Below are positions 16,542 to 25,552 of a stretch of 39,988 nucleotides of DNA, piece after piece. Positions within the stretch are counted from its first letter, which is position 1. The number at the start of each line of letters is the position of its first letter. The translations under genes and the position numbers were made by a program. Origin of the DNA: JAUSIF01 sp036556265 (GTDB lineage: Bacteria; Pseudomonadota; Alphaproteobacteria; Rhizobiales; Xanthobacteraceae); NCBI GenBank assembly GCA_036556265.1, contig DATBJU010000033.1, positions 1 to 39,988 on the forward strand, read 5' to 3'. Below the pieces are notes generated by a model, which saw only the letters and a list, made by a program, of their open reading frames with translations, was not told the origin of the DNA and searched no databases.

Positions 16542-17474
16542 ATGGCGTTCTTCCTGGGCGCGCACCGCGGAGAGCCCCTTTTGTCGATCATTTCACTGAC
16601 GTCACCCGATTGTCCGATCGCGAAGGCGCGCGCCGTCCAGCTGCGCCGCGTCGCGCGCTACTACAAATGGCTCGATCGCTGGGTGCGCTGGAGTCGCATC
16701 ATCCGACGCTATTCCGGTTTCGACAGCCTGACCGTGCACCGGCTGCTCAACGATCCCGACACCGGCGTGAACGGACCGCTCGTGTTGCACCGTCTCATGC
16801 TGCGCGGAATCCAGTTGCCGCGCGAGCCGCGCGTGCTCGACGCAGGCTGCGGCTATGGCGGCACGGCATTCGATCTCCAACCAAAGATCGGCGGAGAGTG
16901 GCTGGGCCTGACGATCTCGCCGATTCAGCTCGCGCGTGCCCACGCCGAAGCCAAACGGCGCGGTCTGAGCGAGCGCATCCGTTTCGCGTTGCAATCCTAC
17001 GACATGCCGCTCCAAGAGACGTTCGATCTTGTCATCGGCATCGAGAGCCTCGTGCATTCGAGCCACCCGTCGTCGACGATCGACAATCTCGCGCGACATC
17101 TTGTGGCGGGCGGCCATCTCGTGCTGGTCGACGACATGCCGGTCGAGTCCGTTCCGCCCGCGCTCGCGGACGACGTCGCCGAAGCGAAGCGAATGTGGCG
17201 TTGTCCGGTAATGCCAAGCGAGCGAGATTGGCGCGCCGCGTTCGAGCAGGCGGGATTGAAGGTCGTGAGCTCCGTCGATCTTTCCAAGCTCGTCTACCAC
17301 CGACCGGTCGAGGAAATGACACGCCTGATCGAGCGCGACCGCCGGCGTGCGCGCTGGCTCAGCTGGAGCGGGCTGCGCACGATTCCGGAAGCCAACGTCG
17401 GCGGGCTGCTGCTCGAGCGTCTCGCGGTTCAGGGGGCGATGCAGTACCGGGTGCTGGTGGGAAAGAAGAAGTAA
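16542..17474 (+). CDS. SAM-dependent class I methyltransferase
   Basis: The roughly 310-residue protein carries motif I VLDAGCGYGG, then GEWLGLTISPIQLARAHAEA, the DLVIGIESLVHSSH region (motif II) and HLVAGGHLVLVDDMP. This pattern is close to small-molecule and lipid methyltransferases of the cyclopropane-synthase/tocopherol type; the substrate is not evident. The frame is open from 16374, overlapping the preceding gene. I choose ATG 16542, but its ribosome-binding site is distant, and a TTG at 16581 with GGAG upstream is a fair alternative. It is the last gene before repeat 17478-17550. Confidence 0.78.
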   Translation: MAFFLGAHRGEPLLSIISLTSPDCPIAKARAVQLRRVARYYKWLDRWVRWSRIIRRYSGFDSLTVHRLLNDPDTGVNGPLVLHRLMLRGIQLPREPRVLDAGCGYGGTAFDLQPKIGGEWLGLTISPIQLARAHAEAKRRGLSERIRFALQSYDMPLQETFDLVIGIESLVHSSHPSSTIDNLARHLVAGGHLVLVDDMPVESVPPALADDVAEAKRMWRCPVMPSERDWRAAFEQAGLKVVSSVDLSKLVYHRPVEEMTRLIERDRRRARWLSWSGLRTIPEANVGGLLLERLAVQGAMQYRVLVGKKK

Positions 17475-17477
17475 TCC

Positions 17478-17550
17478 GTAGCCCGCATGGAGCGAAGCGG
17501 AATGCGGGGCGGGCGCACTCCCGGATTACGCTTCGCTTCATCCGGGCTAC
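17478..17550 (+). repeat. GTAGCCCG palindromic repeat, family A, copy 2
   Basis: The 73-base element has the same ends and arms as copy 1: left half CCCGCAT...ATGCGGG, right half CCCGGAT...ATCCGGG, same orientation. It begins 3 bases past the methyltransferase stop and ends 13 bases before the end of holC, so it fills the gap between convergent genes. Confidence 0.87.
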
Positions 17551-17563
17551 AAATTTTCTCCAA

Positions 17564-18010
17564 TCACCCCTTCTTCCAGCGCCCGTCCTTGTCCTGCTGC
17601 CAGTACGTAACCTCGAAGCCCGCGCCCTGCGCTTCCTTGTAGTTATCGCGTGCCGCTTCGACGGCGTCCGGATCGTTGCCGTCGAAAAGATAGATCGCGC
17701 GCTCGTAAGGAGCGAGATCGTCGGCGCTCGCACCGTCGACGAAAAAGCGTGCCCGCGCGCCGTTCGGATTGCTCTGCGTCGCCGTCAGCACCACCGGCGT
17801 CTCTGCCGCCTCCGGCTCGCGGTCAGTGCCGTGCGGAAGAAAACTGTCCTCGCGGTAGGTCCAGAGCTGCGCGTCGAGCGCCTCCATGCGCTCTTCCGAG
17901 TCGGCCTGCACCACGCAGCGCCAGCCGCGCTCCAGGCATTTCTCGATCAGCTGCGGCAGCGCCTTTTCGAGTGGCTGTCGCTGGAGGTGGTAAAAATGGA
18001 CTTCGGTCAT
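17564..18010 (-). CDS. holC: DNA polymerase III chi subunit
   Basis: Chi joins the clamp loader to single-strand-binding protein in the replisome. The 148-residue protein starts MTEVHFYHLQRQPLEKALPQ and has the family features CLERGWRCVVQ, LDAQLWTYREDSFLPHG and the later YLFDGNDPDAVEAARD segment. Length is normal. It lies downstream of pepA on the same strand, a common proteobacterial pairing; a repeat sits between the two. Confidence 0.92.
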   Translation of the reverse strand: MTEVHFYHLQRQPLEKALPQLIEKCLERGWRCVVQADSEERMEALDAQLWTYREDSFLPHGTDREPEAAETPVVLTATQSNPNGARARFFVDGASADDLAPYERAIYLFDGNDPDAVEAARDNYKEAQGAGFEVTYWQQDKDGRWKKG

Positions 18011-18024
18011 TGTTCCAGATCCCG

Positions 18025-18124
18025 GTCGTCCCCGCGAAAGCGGGGACCCATGAACACCGCCTCGAATTCCTGTTCCTGGGTCCCGGCTCTTGGCGCGGTT
18101 GCCCCGCGCCTCGGCCGGGACGAC
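18025..18124. repeat. Palindromic repeat between pepA and holC (GTCGTCCC family)
   Basis: The 100-base element is bounded by GTCGTCCC and GGGACGAC. The left hairpin is GTCCCCGC-GAAA-GCGGGGAC with a GNRA-type loop. The right part has an outer stem GTCCCGGC/GCCGGGAC and an inner stem GGCGCGG/CCGCGCC. It lies inside the pepA-holC transcript, so it may act as a stem in the mRNA. Confidence 0.7.
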
Positions 18125-18131
18125 AGCCTAG

Positions 18132-19634
18132 TCACTTCTCATAATGCTCCGCGATCAGCCGATCGAGTAGCCGCACGCCCCAGCCCGGCCCCCAACTCTG
18201 ATTGATCTCGGACGGCTGCACGCCCATTGCGGTGCCGGCGATGTCGAGGTGCGCCCACGGGGTCTTGTCGACGAAGCGCTTCAGGAACTGCGCTGCCGTG
18301 GTCGAGCCGCCGTAGCGGCTGCCGGCGTTCTTCATGTCTGCGAACTTGGAATCGATCATCTTGTCGAACTCCGGACCAAGCGGCATGCGCCACACGCGCT
18401 CACCGGTTTCTTCGCCGGTCTCGATCAGGCGTTTTGCCAACTTGTCGTCGTTCGAGAAGAGTCCCGCATATTCCTGGCCGAGCGAGACCAGGATCGCGCC
18501 CGTGAGCGTCGCGAGATCGATCATGAACTTCGGCTTGAAGCGGTCCTTCACGTACCAGAGCACGTCGGCGAGCACGAGCCGGCCCTCGGCGTCGGTGTTG
18601 ATGATCTCGATCGTCTGACCGGACATCGATTTGACGATGTCGCCCGGGCGCTGGGCGGTGCCGCTCGGCATGTTCTCGACGAGACCGATCGCGCCGACGA
18701 CGTTCGCCTTCGACTTGCGGGACGCAAGCGCGTGCATCAGCCCGACGACGCAGGCGGCGCCCGCCATGTCGCCTTTCATTTCCTCCATGCTCGCGGCCGG
18801 CTTGATCGAGATGCCGCCGCTATCGAAACACACGCCCTTGCCGATGATCGCGAGCGGCTCCTGGCTCTTCTTGCCGCCGTTCCAGCGCATGATCACCATG
18901 CGGCTCTCGTGCGCGGACCCCTGGCCGACGCCGAGGAGCGCGCCCATGCCAAGCTTTTGCATCGCTTTGATGTCGAGCACCTCGATGGTGACACCCAGCT
19001 TTTTCAGTTGCGCGGCGCGGCGCGCGAACTCCGCCGGAAACAAGACGTTCGGTGGTTCGTTAACGAGATCGCGCGCGTGGATCACGCCGTCACCCATCGC
19101 CTCGCGCTCAGCCCAGGCCTTACGCGCGGTGCCGGCTCCGGCGACTGCGAGCGAGATCGCCGCGTGCGGCGGCTTATCCTTCTCGTCGTCATCCTTCTTT
19201 TTGGTCTTGTAGCGATCGAAACGGTAGGCGCGGAGCTTCAAACCGAGCGCGAAGTCGGCCGCTTGTTCGGCGCCGACCTTGCCATCAGGGAGGTCGAGAA
19301 TGACCGCGACGGACTTCGCCGAGGGCGGAATCTTTCCCATGACCGCGCCGCCGAGCTTGGGCCAGTCCGCGGCCTTAAATTCGCGCGCCCGGCCGGTTCC
19401 CATCACAATCAGCCGGTCCGCCTTGAGGCCGGAGGGGCCGATCAGTTCCAGCGCGCGGTTCTTCCGACCCTTGAAGGCGTCCGCTTTGATGGCCCGATCC
19501 ACGACCTCCCGGGCCGGCGCTATCGCCTTGGCGGCGGCCCGTCCGAATCGGGGGCCGTCATCGGTCAGGACGACCAGGACCCCGGCCTCGGCGGGGGGCT
19601 GATCCACAAAGGAGATTTTCGGCGTTTCGGCCAT
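18132..19634 (-). CDS. pepA: Leucyl aminopeptidase (M17 family)
   Basis: PepA is a hexameric two-metal aminopeptidase that removes N-terminal residues from peptides. The 500-residue protein has the usual variable N-terminal domain and the catalytic C-terminal domain with the metal ligands in GKGVCFDSGGISIKPA and the family signature NTDAEGRLVLAD; GDMAGAACVVG lies between. AGGAG lies about ten bases before the ATG at 19634. It is divergent from lptF across 146 bases and is followed by holC. Confidence 0.96.
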   Translation of the reverse strand: MAETPKISFVDQPPAEAGVLVVLTDDGPRFGRAAAKAIAPAREVVDRAIKADAFKGRKNRALELIGPSGLKADRLIVMGTGRAREFKAADWPKLGGAVMGKIPPSAKSVAVILDLPDGKVGAEQAADFALGLKLRAYRFDRYKTKKKDDDEKDKPPHAAISLAVAGAGTARKAWAEREAMGDGVIHARDLVNEPPNVLFPAEFARRAAQLKKLGVTIEVLDIKAMQKLGMGALLGVGQGSAHESRMVIMRWNGGKKSQEPLAIIGKGVCFDSGGISIKPAASMEEMKGDMAGAACVVGLMHALASRKSKANVVGAIGLVENMPSGTAQRPGDIVKSMSGQTIEIINTDAEGRLVLADVLWYVKDRFKPKFMIDLATLTGAILVSLGQEYAGLFSNDDKLAKRLIETGEETGERVWRMPLGPEFDKMIDSKFADMKNAGSRYGGSTTAAQFLKRFVDKTPWAHLDIAGTAMGVQPSEINQSWGPGWGVRLLDRLIAEHYEK

Positions 19635-19780
19635 AATTTCGTGGCTCCTGGAGCACGCAAGAGCCTCCTCTTAGCTGATCCGGCAAGGGGCGGTAAGACG
19701 CCGCGAGGCAGCCGTATTTAGGCCCCAGCTTGCCTTTTCAAGGGTGGGCCGCGGCGGGGGAAGCCGCGCGACGGGGACCG

Positions 19781-20932
19781 ATGGGCCGGCTCGACCGTTA
19801 TATCCTGTTGACCGCGGGGGGTGCCTTTATCGCGGTGCTGCTCGTCCTCACCAGCATGGTGTGGGTGACGACGGCGCTCCGGCGGTTCGACCTGCTCACG
19901 AGCCAGGGGCAGACCGTCTGGGTGTTCCTCACGGTCACGGCATTGTCGCTGCCGACCCTCATGGTCGTGGTCGCGCCGATCGCGCTGTTCCTCGCCATCG
20001 TCTACACGCTGCACAAGCTCAACTCGGACTCGGAACTCGTTGCAATGAGCGCTGCGGGCGTAAGCCCATGGCACATGCTGCGCGCGCCGCTCGCCTTCTC
20101 GATCGCGGTCGCGATCATCTCGACGCTCGTGACCGCCGATTTCGGGCCGCGCAGCCTGCGTTCGCTGCGTGATCAGATCTCCATGGTGAACGCCGACATC
20201 GTGACGAACGTCGCCGTGCCCGGCCGCTTCACGCCCATCGACCGCGGCCTCACCTTCCATGTGCGCGAGCGCGCGCCCGGCGGCGCTCTGCTCGGCATCT
20301 TCATCAACGACGAGCGCGACCGCACGCAGCCGACGACCTATCTCGCCGAGCGCGGCCGGATCATTCCTTCGGGCCCGATCCTCATTCTCGTGCTGGAGCA
20401 GGGTTCCATCCACCGCGGCGGACCCCGCAATTCCTCGATCGTTGAATTCGAGCGATACGGTTTCGATCTGTCGCAATTCGATCCAGCGGCTTCTGCGATT
20501 TTGGACAAGGCGAGCTTCCGGAAACTGAGCGAGCTGCTGTGGCCCACGGCCGATGACAAGGCGTATCACACCGATGCCGCGCGTTACCGCGTGGAACTGC
20601 ACAAGCGGCTCTCGACGCCGCTCTATCCGATCGCGGCATTCGTGATCGCTTTTGCGTTTCTCGGCAGCCCGCGAACGACGCGCCAAAGCCGCGGGCTGTC
20701 GATCGTTGGCGCGACAACGGCCTTCATGACGGTTGAGATCGTCGGCCTCGGCTCAGGCGGGCTCGTTGAACGCACCGCGCTCGCCGCCCCGCTACCCTAT
20801 GTCTTCCCGATTGCCGCGATCGCCCTCGGCCTGTTCGTGATCCTCAACAATGTCGAGACGCGTGTGCCGCTGCCGCTGCAACGCCTCGCCGACGCAATTG
20901 CCGCGCGCTTCGAGCGGCTGGCGAGCGCATGA
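19781..20932 (+). CDS. lptF: LPS export permease LptF
   Basis: LptF and LptG form the membrane part of the LptB2FG ABC transporter that extracts LPS from the inner membrane. The 383-residue protein has three N-terminal helices (RYILLTAGGAFIAVLLVL...), a periplasmic jellyroll domain (about 125-265) and three C-terminal helices. The frame opens at 19730, but the ATG at 19781 yields the standard N-terminus MGRLDRYIL. It is first in lptF-lptG-lptD. The stop overlaps the lptG start. The ATP-binding partner lptB is not in the window. Confidence 0.93.
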   Translation: MGRLDRYILLTAGGAFIAVLLVLTSMVWVTTALRRFDLLTSQGQTVWVFLTVTALSLPTLMVVVAPIALFLAIVYTLHKLNSDSELVAMSAAGVSPWHMLRAPLAFSIAVAIISTLVTADFGPRSLRSLRDQISMVNADIVTNVAVPGRFTPIDRGLTFHVRERAPGGALLGIFINDERDRTQPTTYLAERGRIIPSGPILILVLEQGSIHRGGPRNSSIVEFERYGFDLSQFDPAASAILDKASFRKLSELLWPTADDKAYHTDAARYRVELHKRLSTPLYPIAAFVIAFAFLGSPRTTRQSRGLSIVGATTAFMTVEIVGLGSGGLVERTALAAPLPYVFPIAAIALGLFVILNNVETRVPLPLQRLADAIAARFERLASA

Positions 20933-22038
20933 TGGGTACCGCGATCGCATTCGGCACGATGGGCCGCTACTTCGGCCGCCGCTTCCTTGGCGCCGTCCTT
21001 ATCGTGTTCATCTCGTGCGCGGGACTGATCGCGCTTGTGGATTTTCTCGAGCTCACGCGTCGGTTCGGCGACCGGCCTAACGCCTCATTCGCCAGCATCA
21101 GCTATCTCGTGATGCTGCGGCTCCCAGCCTTCACCGAACAGCTGCTGCCTTTCGCTGTGCTGATCGGCGCGATGGCGACGTTTCTCACCTTCTCGCGGCG
21201 GCTCGAGTTCGTGATCGCGCGTTCCGCGGGCCTGTCGGTCTGGCAGTTCACCGGCTCCGCCGTCGCCATCGCGCTCCTCATCGGGGCGTTCGCGGTTGCC
21301 GTTTACAACCCGCTCTCCGCCTCCATGAAGGAGCGGGCAAACCAGTTCGAGGCGACGCTCCTGAACGAACGCGCGACCCTGTTCCAGGGCGCCGGCAGCA
21401 GCGGCATCTGGGTTCGGCAGCAGAGCGTGGACGGCCAATCGATCCTGAATGCGAAGGCGAGCACGGAGGGGGGCCGGCGGCTGACCGGCGTCAAGATCTA
21501 CGCGTTCGACCGCACCGGACGATTCGTGGAGCGCGTCGAGGCGCGTAGCGCCTGGCTCGAGCCGGGGAACTGGGTGCTCGAGGGCGCGCAGGTCCACGGG
21601 GTCGCGAGCGAGCCGCAGCAATATGATACCTACCTCATCAGCACCAACCTCACGCTCGAGCAGGTGCGCGGCCGTCTCGCGAGCCCGGATTCGCTGTCGT
21701 TCTGGAACCTGCCGGAGGTCATCGAGGCGACCGAACGGGCCGGGCTCCGCACGGAACGCTATCGCCTGCAGTACCAGGCACTGCTCGCGCGTCCCCTGCT
21801 CCTCATCGCCATGGTGGTAATCGCGGCGGTCGTCAGCCTGCGGGTGTTTCGCTTCGGCGGCATCGGCAAGATGATCGTAGGTGGCGTGGTTGCTGGCTTT
21901 CTGCTCTATGTCGTCTCGAGGCTGGCAGAGGAACTCGGCGAAGGCGGGATCATCCACCCCGTCGCCGCCGCGTGGTTTCCTGCCGTTTTTGGCTCGTTAA
22001 TGGGTTGCTTGGTGTTGCTGTACCAAGAGGACGGGTGA
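20929..22038 (+). CDS. lptG: LPS export permease LptG
   Basis: The partner of LptF, 369 residues, starts with two possible methionines, MMGTAIAFGTMGRYFGRRFL. It has the same layout as LptF: three N-terminal helices, the periplasmic domain with GTGIWVR-type sequence (SSGIWVRQQSVDG) and three C-terminal helices ending near PAVFGSLMGCLVLLYQ. The start overlaps the lptF stop, and the stop TGA shares its final base with the lptD ATG. Confidence 0.94.
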   Translation: MMGTAIAFGTMGRYFGRRFLGAVLIVFISCAGLIALVDFLELTRRFGDRPNASFASISYLVMLRLPAFTEQLLPFAVLIGAMATFLTFSRRLEFVIARSAGLSVWQFTGSAVAIALLIGAFAVAVYNPLSASMKERANQFEATLLNERATLFQGAGSSGIWVRQQSVDGQSILNAKASTEGGRRLTGVKIYAFDRTGRFVERVEARSAWLEPGNWVLEGAQVHGVASEPQQYDTYLISTNLTLEQVRGRLASPDSLSFWNLPEVIEATERAGLRTERYRLQYQALLARPLLLIAMVVIAAVVSLRVFRFGGIGKMIVGGVVAGFLLYVVSRLAEELGEGGIIHPVAAAWFPAVFGSLMGCLVLLYQEDG

Positions 22039-24530
22039 TGTGGCTGCGTAGCGCCGTCCGAGCCCCTCACCGCCAGAGCCGCACACCCCCGGTGCGCGGC
22101 GTGCGTACGATTGGCGTCGCGCTTGCGGCCGTCATTCTCAGCGCCACCCCGCTCCCCGCCCAGGGTCAATCCGCGAAGCCGAAGTCGTCGGCCGCCGGCG
22201 TGATGCAGTCGCGGGTCAAGGCCAATCCCGACGCGAAGATGCTCGTGCGTGCGAACGAGCTTCGCTACGACTACCAGCGCGACCAGATTTCTGCCGTCGG
22301 CAATGTGCAGATCTACTACGACGGCGCCGTCCTCGAGGCCGACCGCGTCACCCACGACCGCAAGGCCAATCGCCTGAGCGCGCAGGGCAACGTGCGCTAC
22401 CAGACGAAGGACGGCAACGTCATTCGCACCGACGAAATCGACCTCGACGCCGATTTCCGCGACGGGTTCATCAATTCGCTACAGGTGGAGACCGTAGATC
22501 GCACGCGGTTCGCCGCGGCGAAGGGCGAGCGTACCGGCGGCAATATCACGACACTCGAGAGCGGCGTCTACACGGCGTGCGAGCCGTGCAAAAAGGACCC
22601 GACGCGCCCACCGCTCTGGCAGGTGAAGGCGGCGCGTATCATCCACAACGAGAGCGAGCGCATCGTCCACTACGAAAACGCGTCGCTCGAATTTTTCGGT
22701 GTGCCGATCGCCTACATGCCGTACTTCTGGCACCCCGACCCAACGGTGAAGCGGCAAACCGGATTCCTGCGGCCGACGTTCTTCTCGAACAGCCGCACCG
22801 GCACCGGCGTCAATATTCCCTACTATTGGGCGCTTGCGCCGAACTACGATCTCACGGTCGCGGTCGCGCCGATGACGCGGCAGATCGGACCGCTGGTCAG
22901 CGCCGAGTTCCGGCACAGGACGATGCGAGGGTCGTACGACATCCGCGTCGCCGGCATCTTCCAGCAGGAAAAGGAGGCGTTCGTCGACCAGGGCGTGGCT
23001 ACGCCGGGCGTTCGTGATTTCCGCGGGTCGATCGAAACGACCGGTAACTTCCAGATCAACAAGCGGTGGAACTGGGGCTGGGATGCAACGCTGCTGACCG
23101 ACCGCTTCTTCCTCGCCGACTACTCGGTCGCCGGCCAGGGACACGATGCAGAACGCGTTTCACAAGTCTATCTCACCGGACAGGGCGACCGCAGTTATTT
23201 CGACGCGCGCGGCATGGCGTTCACCGGCCTTTCGCGCCTCGATCAGCCGGACCAGCTGCCGTACATCCACCCCGTCGTGGACTATTCCTACATCGTCGGC
23301 CGGCCGATCCTGGGCGGTGAACTCGGCTTCCGCGTGAACTTCATCAGCATGACGCGGCAGCAGGCGGACTTCGCGCCAACGACGATCACCGCTCAGAACA
23401 ACGCGACCGCGGGAGTTGCCCCGAACTGCGACATCACGAAGATCGGTTTCAACCCGGCCGCCCAGAATTGCTTCCTGCGCGGCTTCTCAGGCGACTACAC
23501 GCGCTTCAGCGCGGAGAGCAACTGGCGGCGGACGATGATCAACGGCATGGGCATGGTGTTCAAGCCGTTCATGCTGGCGCGCGCCGATTTTGCGACGCGC
23601 AACATCGACAACACGACCGGCATCGTGAGCTACGCCGACCCCGGCCGCGAGAATCTCGCCCGCGCCATGCCGGCCGCAGGCATGGAAGTGCGCTGGCCGT
23701 TCATCTCCGTTCACTCCTGGGGCACGCAGGTGGTCGAGCCGATCGCGCAGATCGTCGTACGGCCAAACGAGACTGAGATCGGCAAGTTCCCGAACGAGGA
23801 CGCCCAAAGTCTCGTGTTCGACGATACGAACCTGTTCGCGATCGACAAGTATTCCGGGTACGACCGGGTCGAGGGTGGAACGCGAGCGAACGTCGGCGTG
23901 CAATACACGGCGAACATCCACCGCTATGGCATGGTGAACATGCTGTTCGGGCAGTCGTATCACCTCGCCGGCAAGAACTCGTTCGCCCATTCCGGCCAGC
24001 TCGACGGCTTCGGCCAGGAAACCGGATATGGTCTGCAATCCGGGCTGGAAAACGACGTCTCGGATTACGTCGCGCGGATCTACTACCAGCCGAACAACAT
24101 GCTCTCGTACGCCGCGCGGTTCCGATTCGACGAGAATAATTTCGACGTGCACCGGCTCGAGCTCGAATCGCGCATGAGCTTCGAGAAGCTGCAGCTCGCA
24201 ACCATCTACGCGCGCTACGACGAGCAGCCGCTGATCGGCTATATCAACAAGCGCGAGGGCATTTACCAGACCGCCGCGTTCAAACTGCACGAAAACTGGA
24301 GCATTTTCGGCGGGGTGCGCTACGATCTCGACCGCGACAAGTTCGACCTGGGCATGGTCGGCCTCAGCTACGTCGACGAATGTTTCGCGGCCACGGTGAG
24401 CTATGTTGCGGACCAGACCAGTCTCACCTATACGCGCCCGGTGCACCGGATCATGTTGCGCATGAATCTGCGCACACTCGGGGGCGCGGGCTTCTCGAGC
24501 CAGCTCGGTAGCGAGCGGACGAACCCGTGA
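22038..24530 (+). CDS. lptD: LPS-assembly protein LptD (outer membrane)
   Basis: LptD is the outer-membrane barrel that inserts LPS into the outer leaflet. The 830-residue protein from ATG 22038 has a signal peptide with a long basic n-region (about 1-43), an OstA/LptA-like periplasmic jellyroll (about 65-200; MLVRANELRYDYQRDQISAV) and a C-terminal beta-barrel with many alternating aromatic strands. Periplasmic cysteines (ACEPCKKD) are present. The frame is open to 21972, but 22038 is coupled to the lptG stop and has AAGAGGA upstream. Confidence 0.94.
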   Translation: MWLRSAVRAPHRQSRTPPVRGVRTIGVALAAVILSATPLPAQGQSAKPKSSAAGVMQSRVKANPDAKMLVRANELRYDYQRDQISAVGNVQIYYDGAVLEADRVTHDRKANRLSAQGNVRYQTKDGNVIRTDEIDLDADFRDGFINSLQVETVDRTRFAAAKGERTGGNITTLESGVYTACEPCKKDPTRPPLWQVKAARIIHNESERIVHYENASLEFFGVPIAYMPYFWHPDPTVKRQTGFLRPTFFSNSRTGTGVNIPYYWALAPNYDLTVAVAPMTRQIGPLVSAEFRHRTMRGSYDIRVAGIFQQEKEAFVDQGVATPGVRDFRGSIETTGNFQINKRWNWGWDATLLTDRFFLADYSVAGQGHDAERVSQVYLTGQGDRSYFDARGMAFTGLSRLDQPDQLPYIHPVVDYSYIVGRPILGGELGFRVNFISMTRQQADFAPTTITAQNNATAGVAPNCDITKIGFNPAAQNCFLRGFSGDYTRFSAESNWRRTMINGMGMVFKPFMLARADFATRNIDNTTGIVSYADPGRENLARAMPAAGMEVRWPFISVHSWGTQVVEPIAQIVVRPNETEIGKFPNEDAQSLVFDDTNLFAIDKYSGYDRVEGGTRANVGVQYTANIHRYGMVNMLFGQSYHLAGKNSFAHSGQLDGFGQETGYGLQSGLENDVSDYVARIYYQPNNMLSYAARFRFDENNFDVHRLELESRMSFEKLQLATIYARYDEQPLIGYINKREGIYQTAAFKLHENWSIFGGVRYDLDRDKFDLGMVGLSYVDECFAATVSYVADQTSLTYTRPVHRIMLRMNLRTLGGAGFSSQLGSERTNP

Positions 24531-24582
24531 GCCTGCATAGGCCGCGCGGCGGCCAAATCGCCCCCGGGATGACGAGGCGATT

Positions 24583-25542
24583 ATGCGTGAGTACGGACCG
24601 AGGGTTCCAATTCGATTCCGCAGCTTGACGGCAGGCCTCGCCGCTCTGGCGATCGTCGCCGTCGCGGCCGCGGCCGGCATCGGCCCGAGCCCGGCGCGCG
24701 CACAAAACATCGTCGCATTCGTGAACGGCGAGCCGATCACCGCGCTCGACATCGAACAGCGCACGCGCATCATCGAGGCGACCGCGCGGCGACGGCCTTC
24801 TCGTCAGGAGACGATCGAGGAGCTGGTCAACGACAAGGTCAAGTTGCGGCAGGCAAAGAAGCTCGAGATCGACGTCAGCGACGCCGCCGTGGACCGGGCG
24901 TTCGCCACCCTGGCGCGTCAGGGCGGACGCAGCACGACCGACCTCACCGCCGCCCTGAAGCAGGCCGGCATCGATCCGCGCGCGTTCCGGGCCAAGCTGC
25001 GCGCCGACGTCGCCTGGCGCGACGTGCTGCAAAGAATGTCGCCCGGTTCGTTTCAGGTGCGCGACGCCGACGTCGTGGCGGCGCTCATTGCGCGCGGTCA
25101 AACGCCGACGGCGAAAGCGCTGCAGTACACGATGCGCCAGTTCGTGTTCGTGGTACCACGCGGCTCGCCGCCGGCCGTGGGCGCGCAACGCCTCAAGGAG
25201 GCCGAGTCGCTGCGTGCTAAATTTTCCGATTGCGACCGCGACGTACAGCTCGCGCGCGAATATCAGGAAGTCGTCGTGAAGGACCCGGTGATCCGTATCT
25301 CGACCGATCTTCCGCAACGGCTTCAGGAGCTGATCGAAAAGACCCCCGACGGGCGGATGACACCACCGGAGCCGGTCGCGGCCGGCATCGAGGTGGTCGC
25401 GGTGTGCAGCCGCAAGGAAACCGTCGCCGACGTGAGCGCGCGCCGCGAAATCCGCGACCAGCTGCTCACCAATCGCATCGAGGCGCAGGAGAAGCAGATC
25501 CTCGAACAGCTGCGGCGCCAGTCGATCATCGAGTACAAATGA
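24583..25542 (+). CDS. SurA-like periplasmic chaperone (SurA N-terminal domain)
   Basis: The 319-residue protein has a signal peptide (about 1-41, ending PARAQN), then a SurA N-terminal chaperone domain starting IVAFVNGEPITALDIEQR and a parvulin-like middle region (about 170-270: KALQYTMRQFVFVVP...). SurA escorts outer-membrane proteins, LptD in particular, through the periplasm. Place between lptD and pdxA-rsmA is the same as in the enterobacterial lptD-surA-pdxA-rsmA order, which supports the assignment. Whether the prolyl isomerase site is active is doubtful, since the parvulin part is diverged. Confidence 0.85.
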   Translation: MREYGPRVPIRFRSLTAGLAALAIVAVAAAAGIGPSPARAQNIVAFVNGEPITALDIEQRTRIIEATARRRPSRQETIEELVNDKVKLRQAKKLEIDVSDAAVDRAFATLARQGGRSTTDLTAALKQAGIDPRAFRAKLRADVAWRDVLQRMSPGSFQVRDADVVAALIARGQTPTAKALQYTMRQFVFVVPRGSPPAVGAQRLKEAESLRAKFSDCDRDVQLAREYQEVVVKDPVIRISTDLPQRLQELIEKTPDGRMTPPEPVAAGIEVVAVCSRKETVADVSARREIRDQLLTNRIEAQEKQILEQLRRQSIIEYK

Positions 25543-25552
25543 AGCAACGCCC

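Noticed and set aside
14939..16591. 550-residue open frame on the minus strand over the membrane protein gene
   Set aside because: It is Arg/Asp/Glu/His-rich with no domain, and lies opposite a protein with clear membrane helices; a GC-rich shadow frame.
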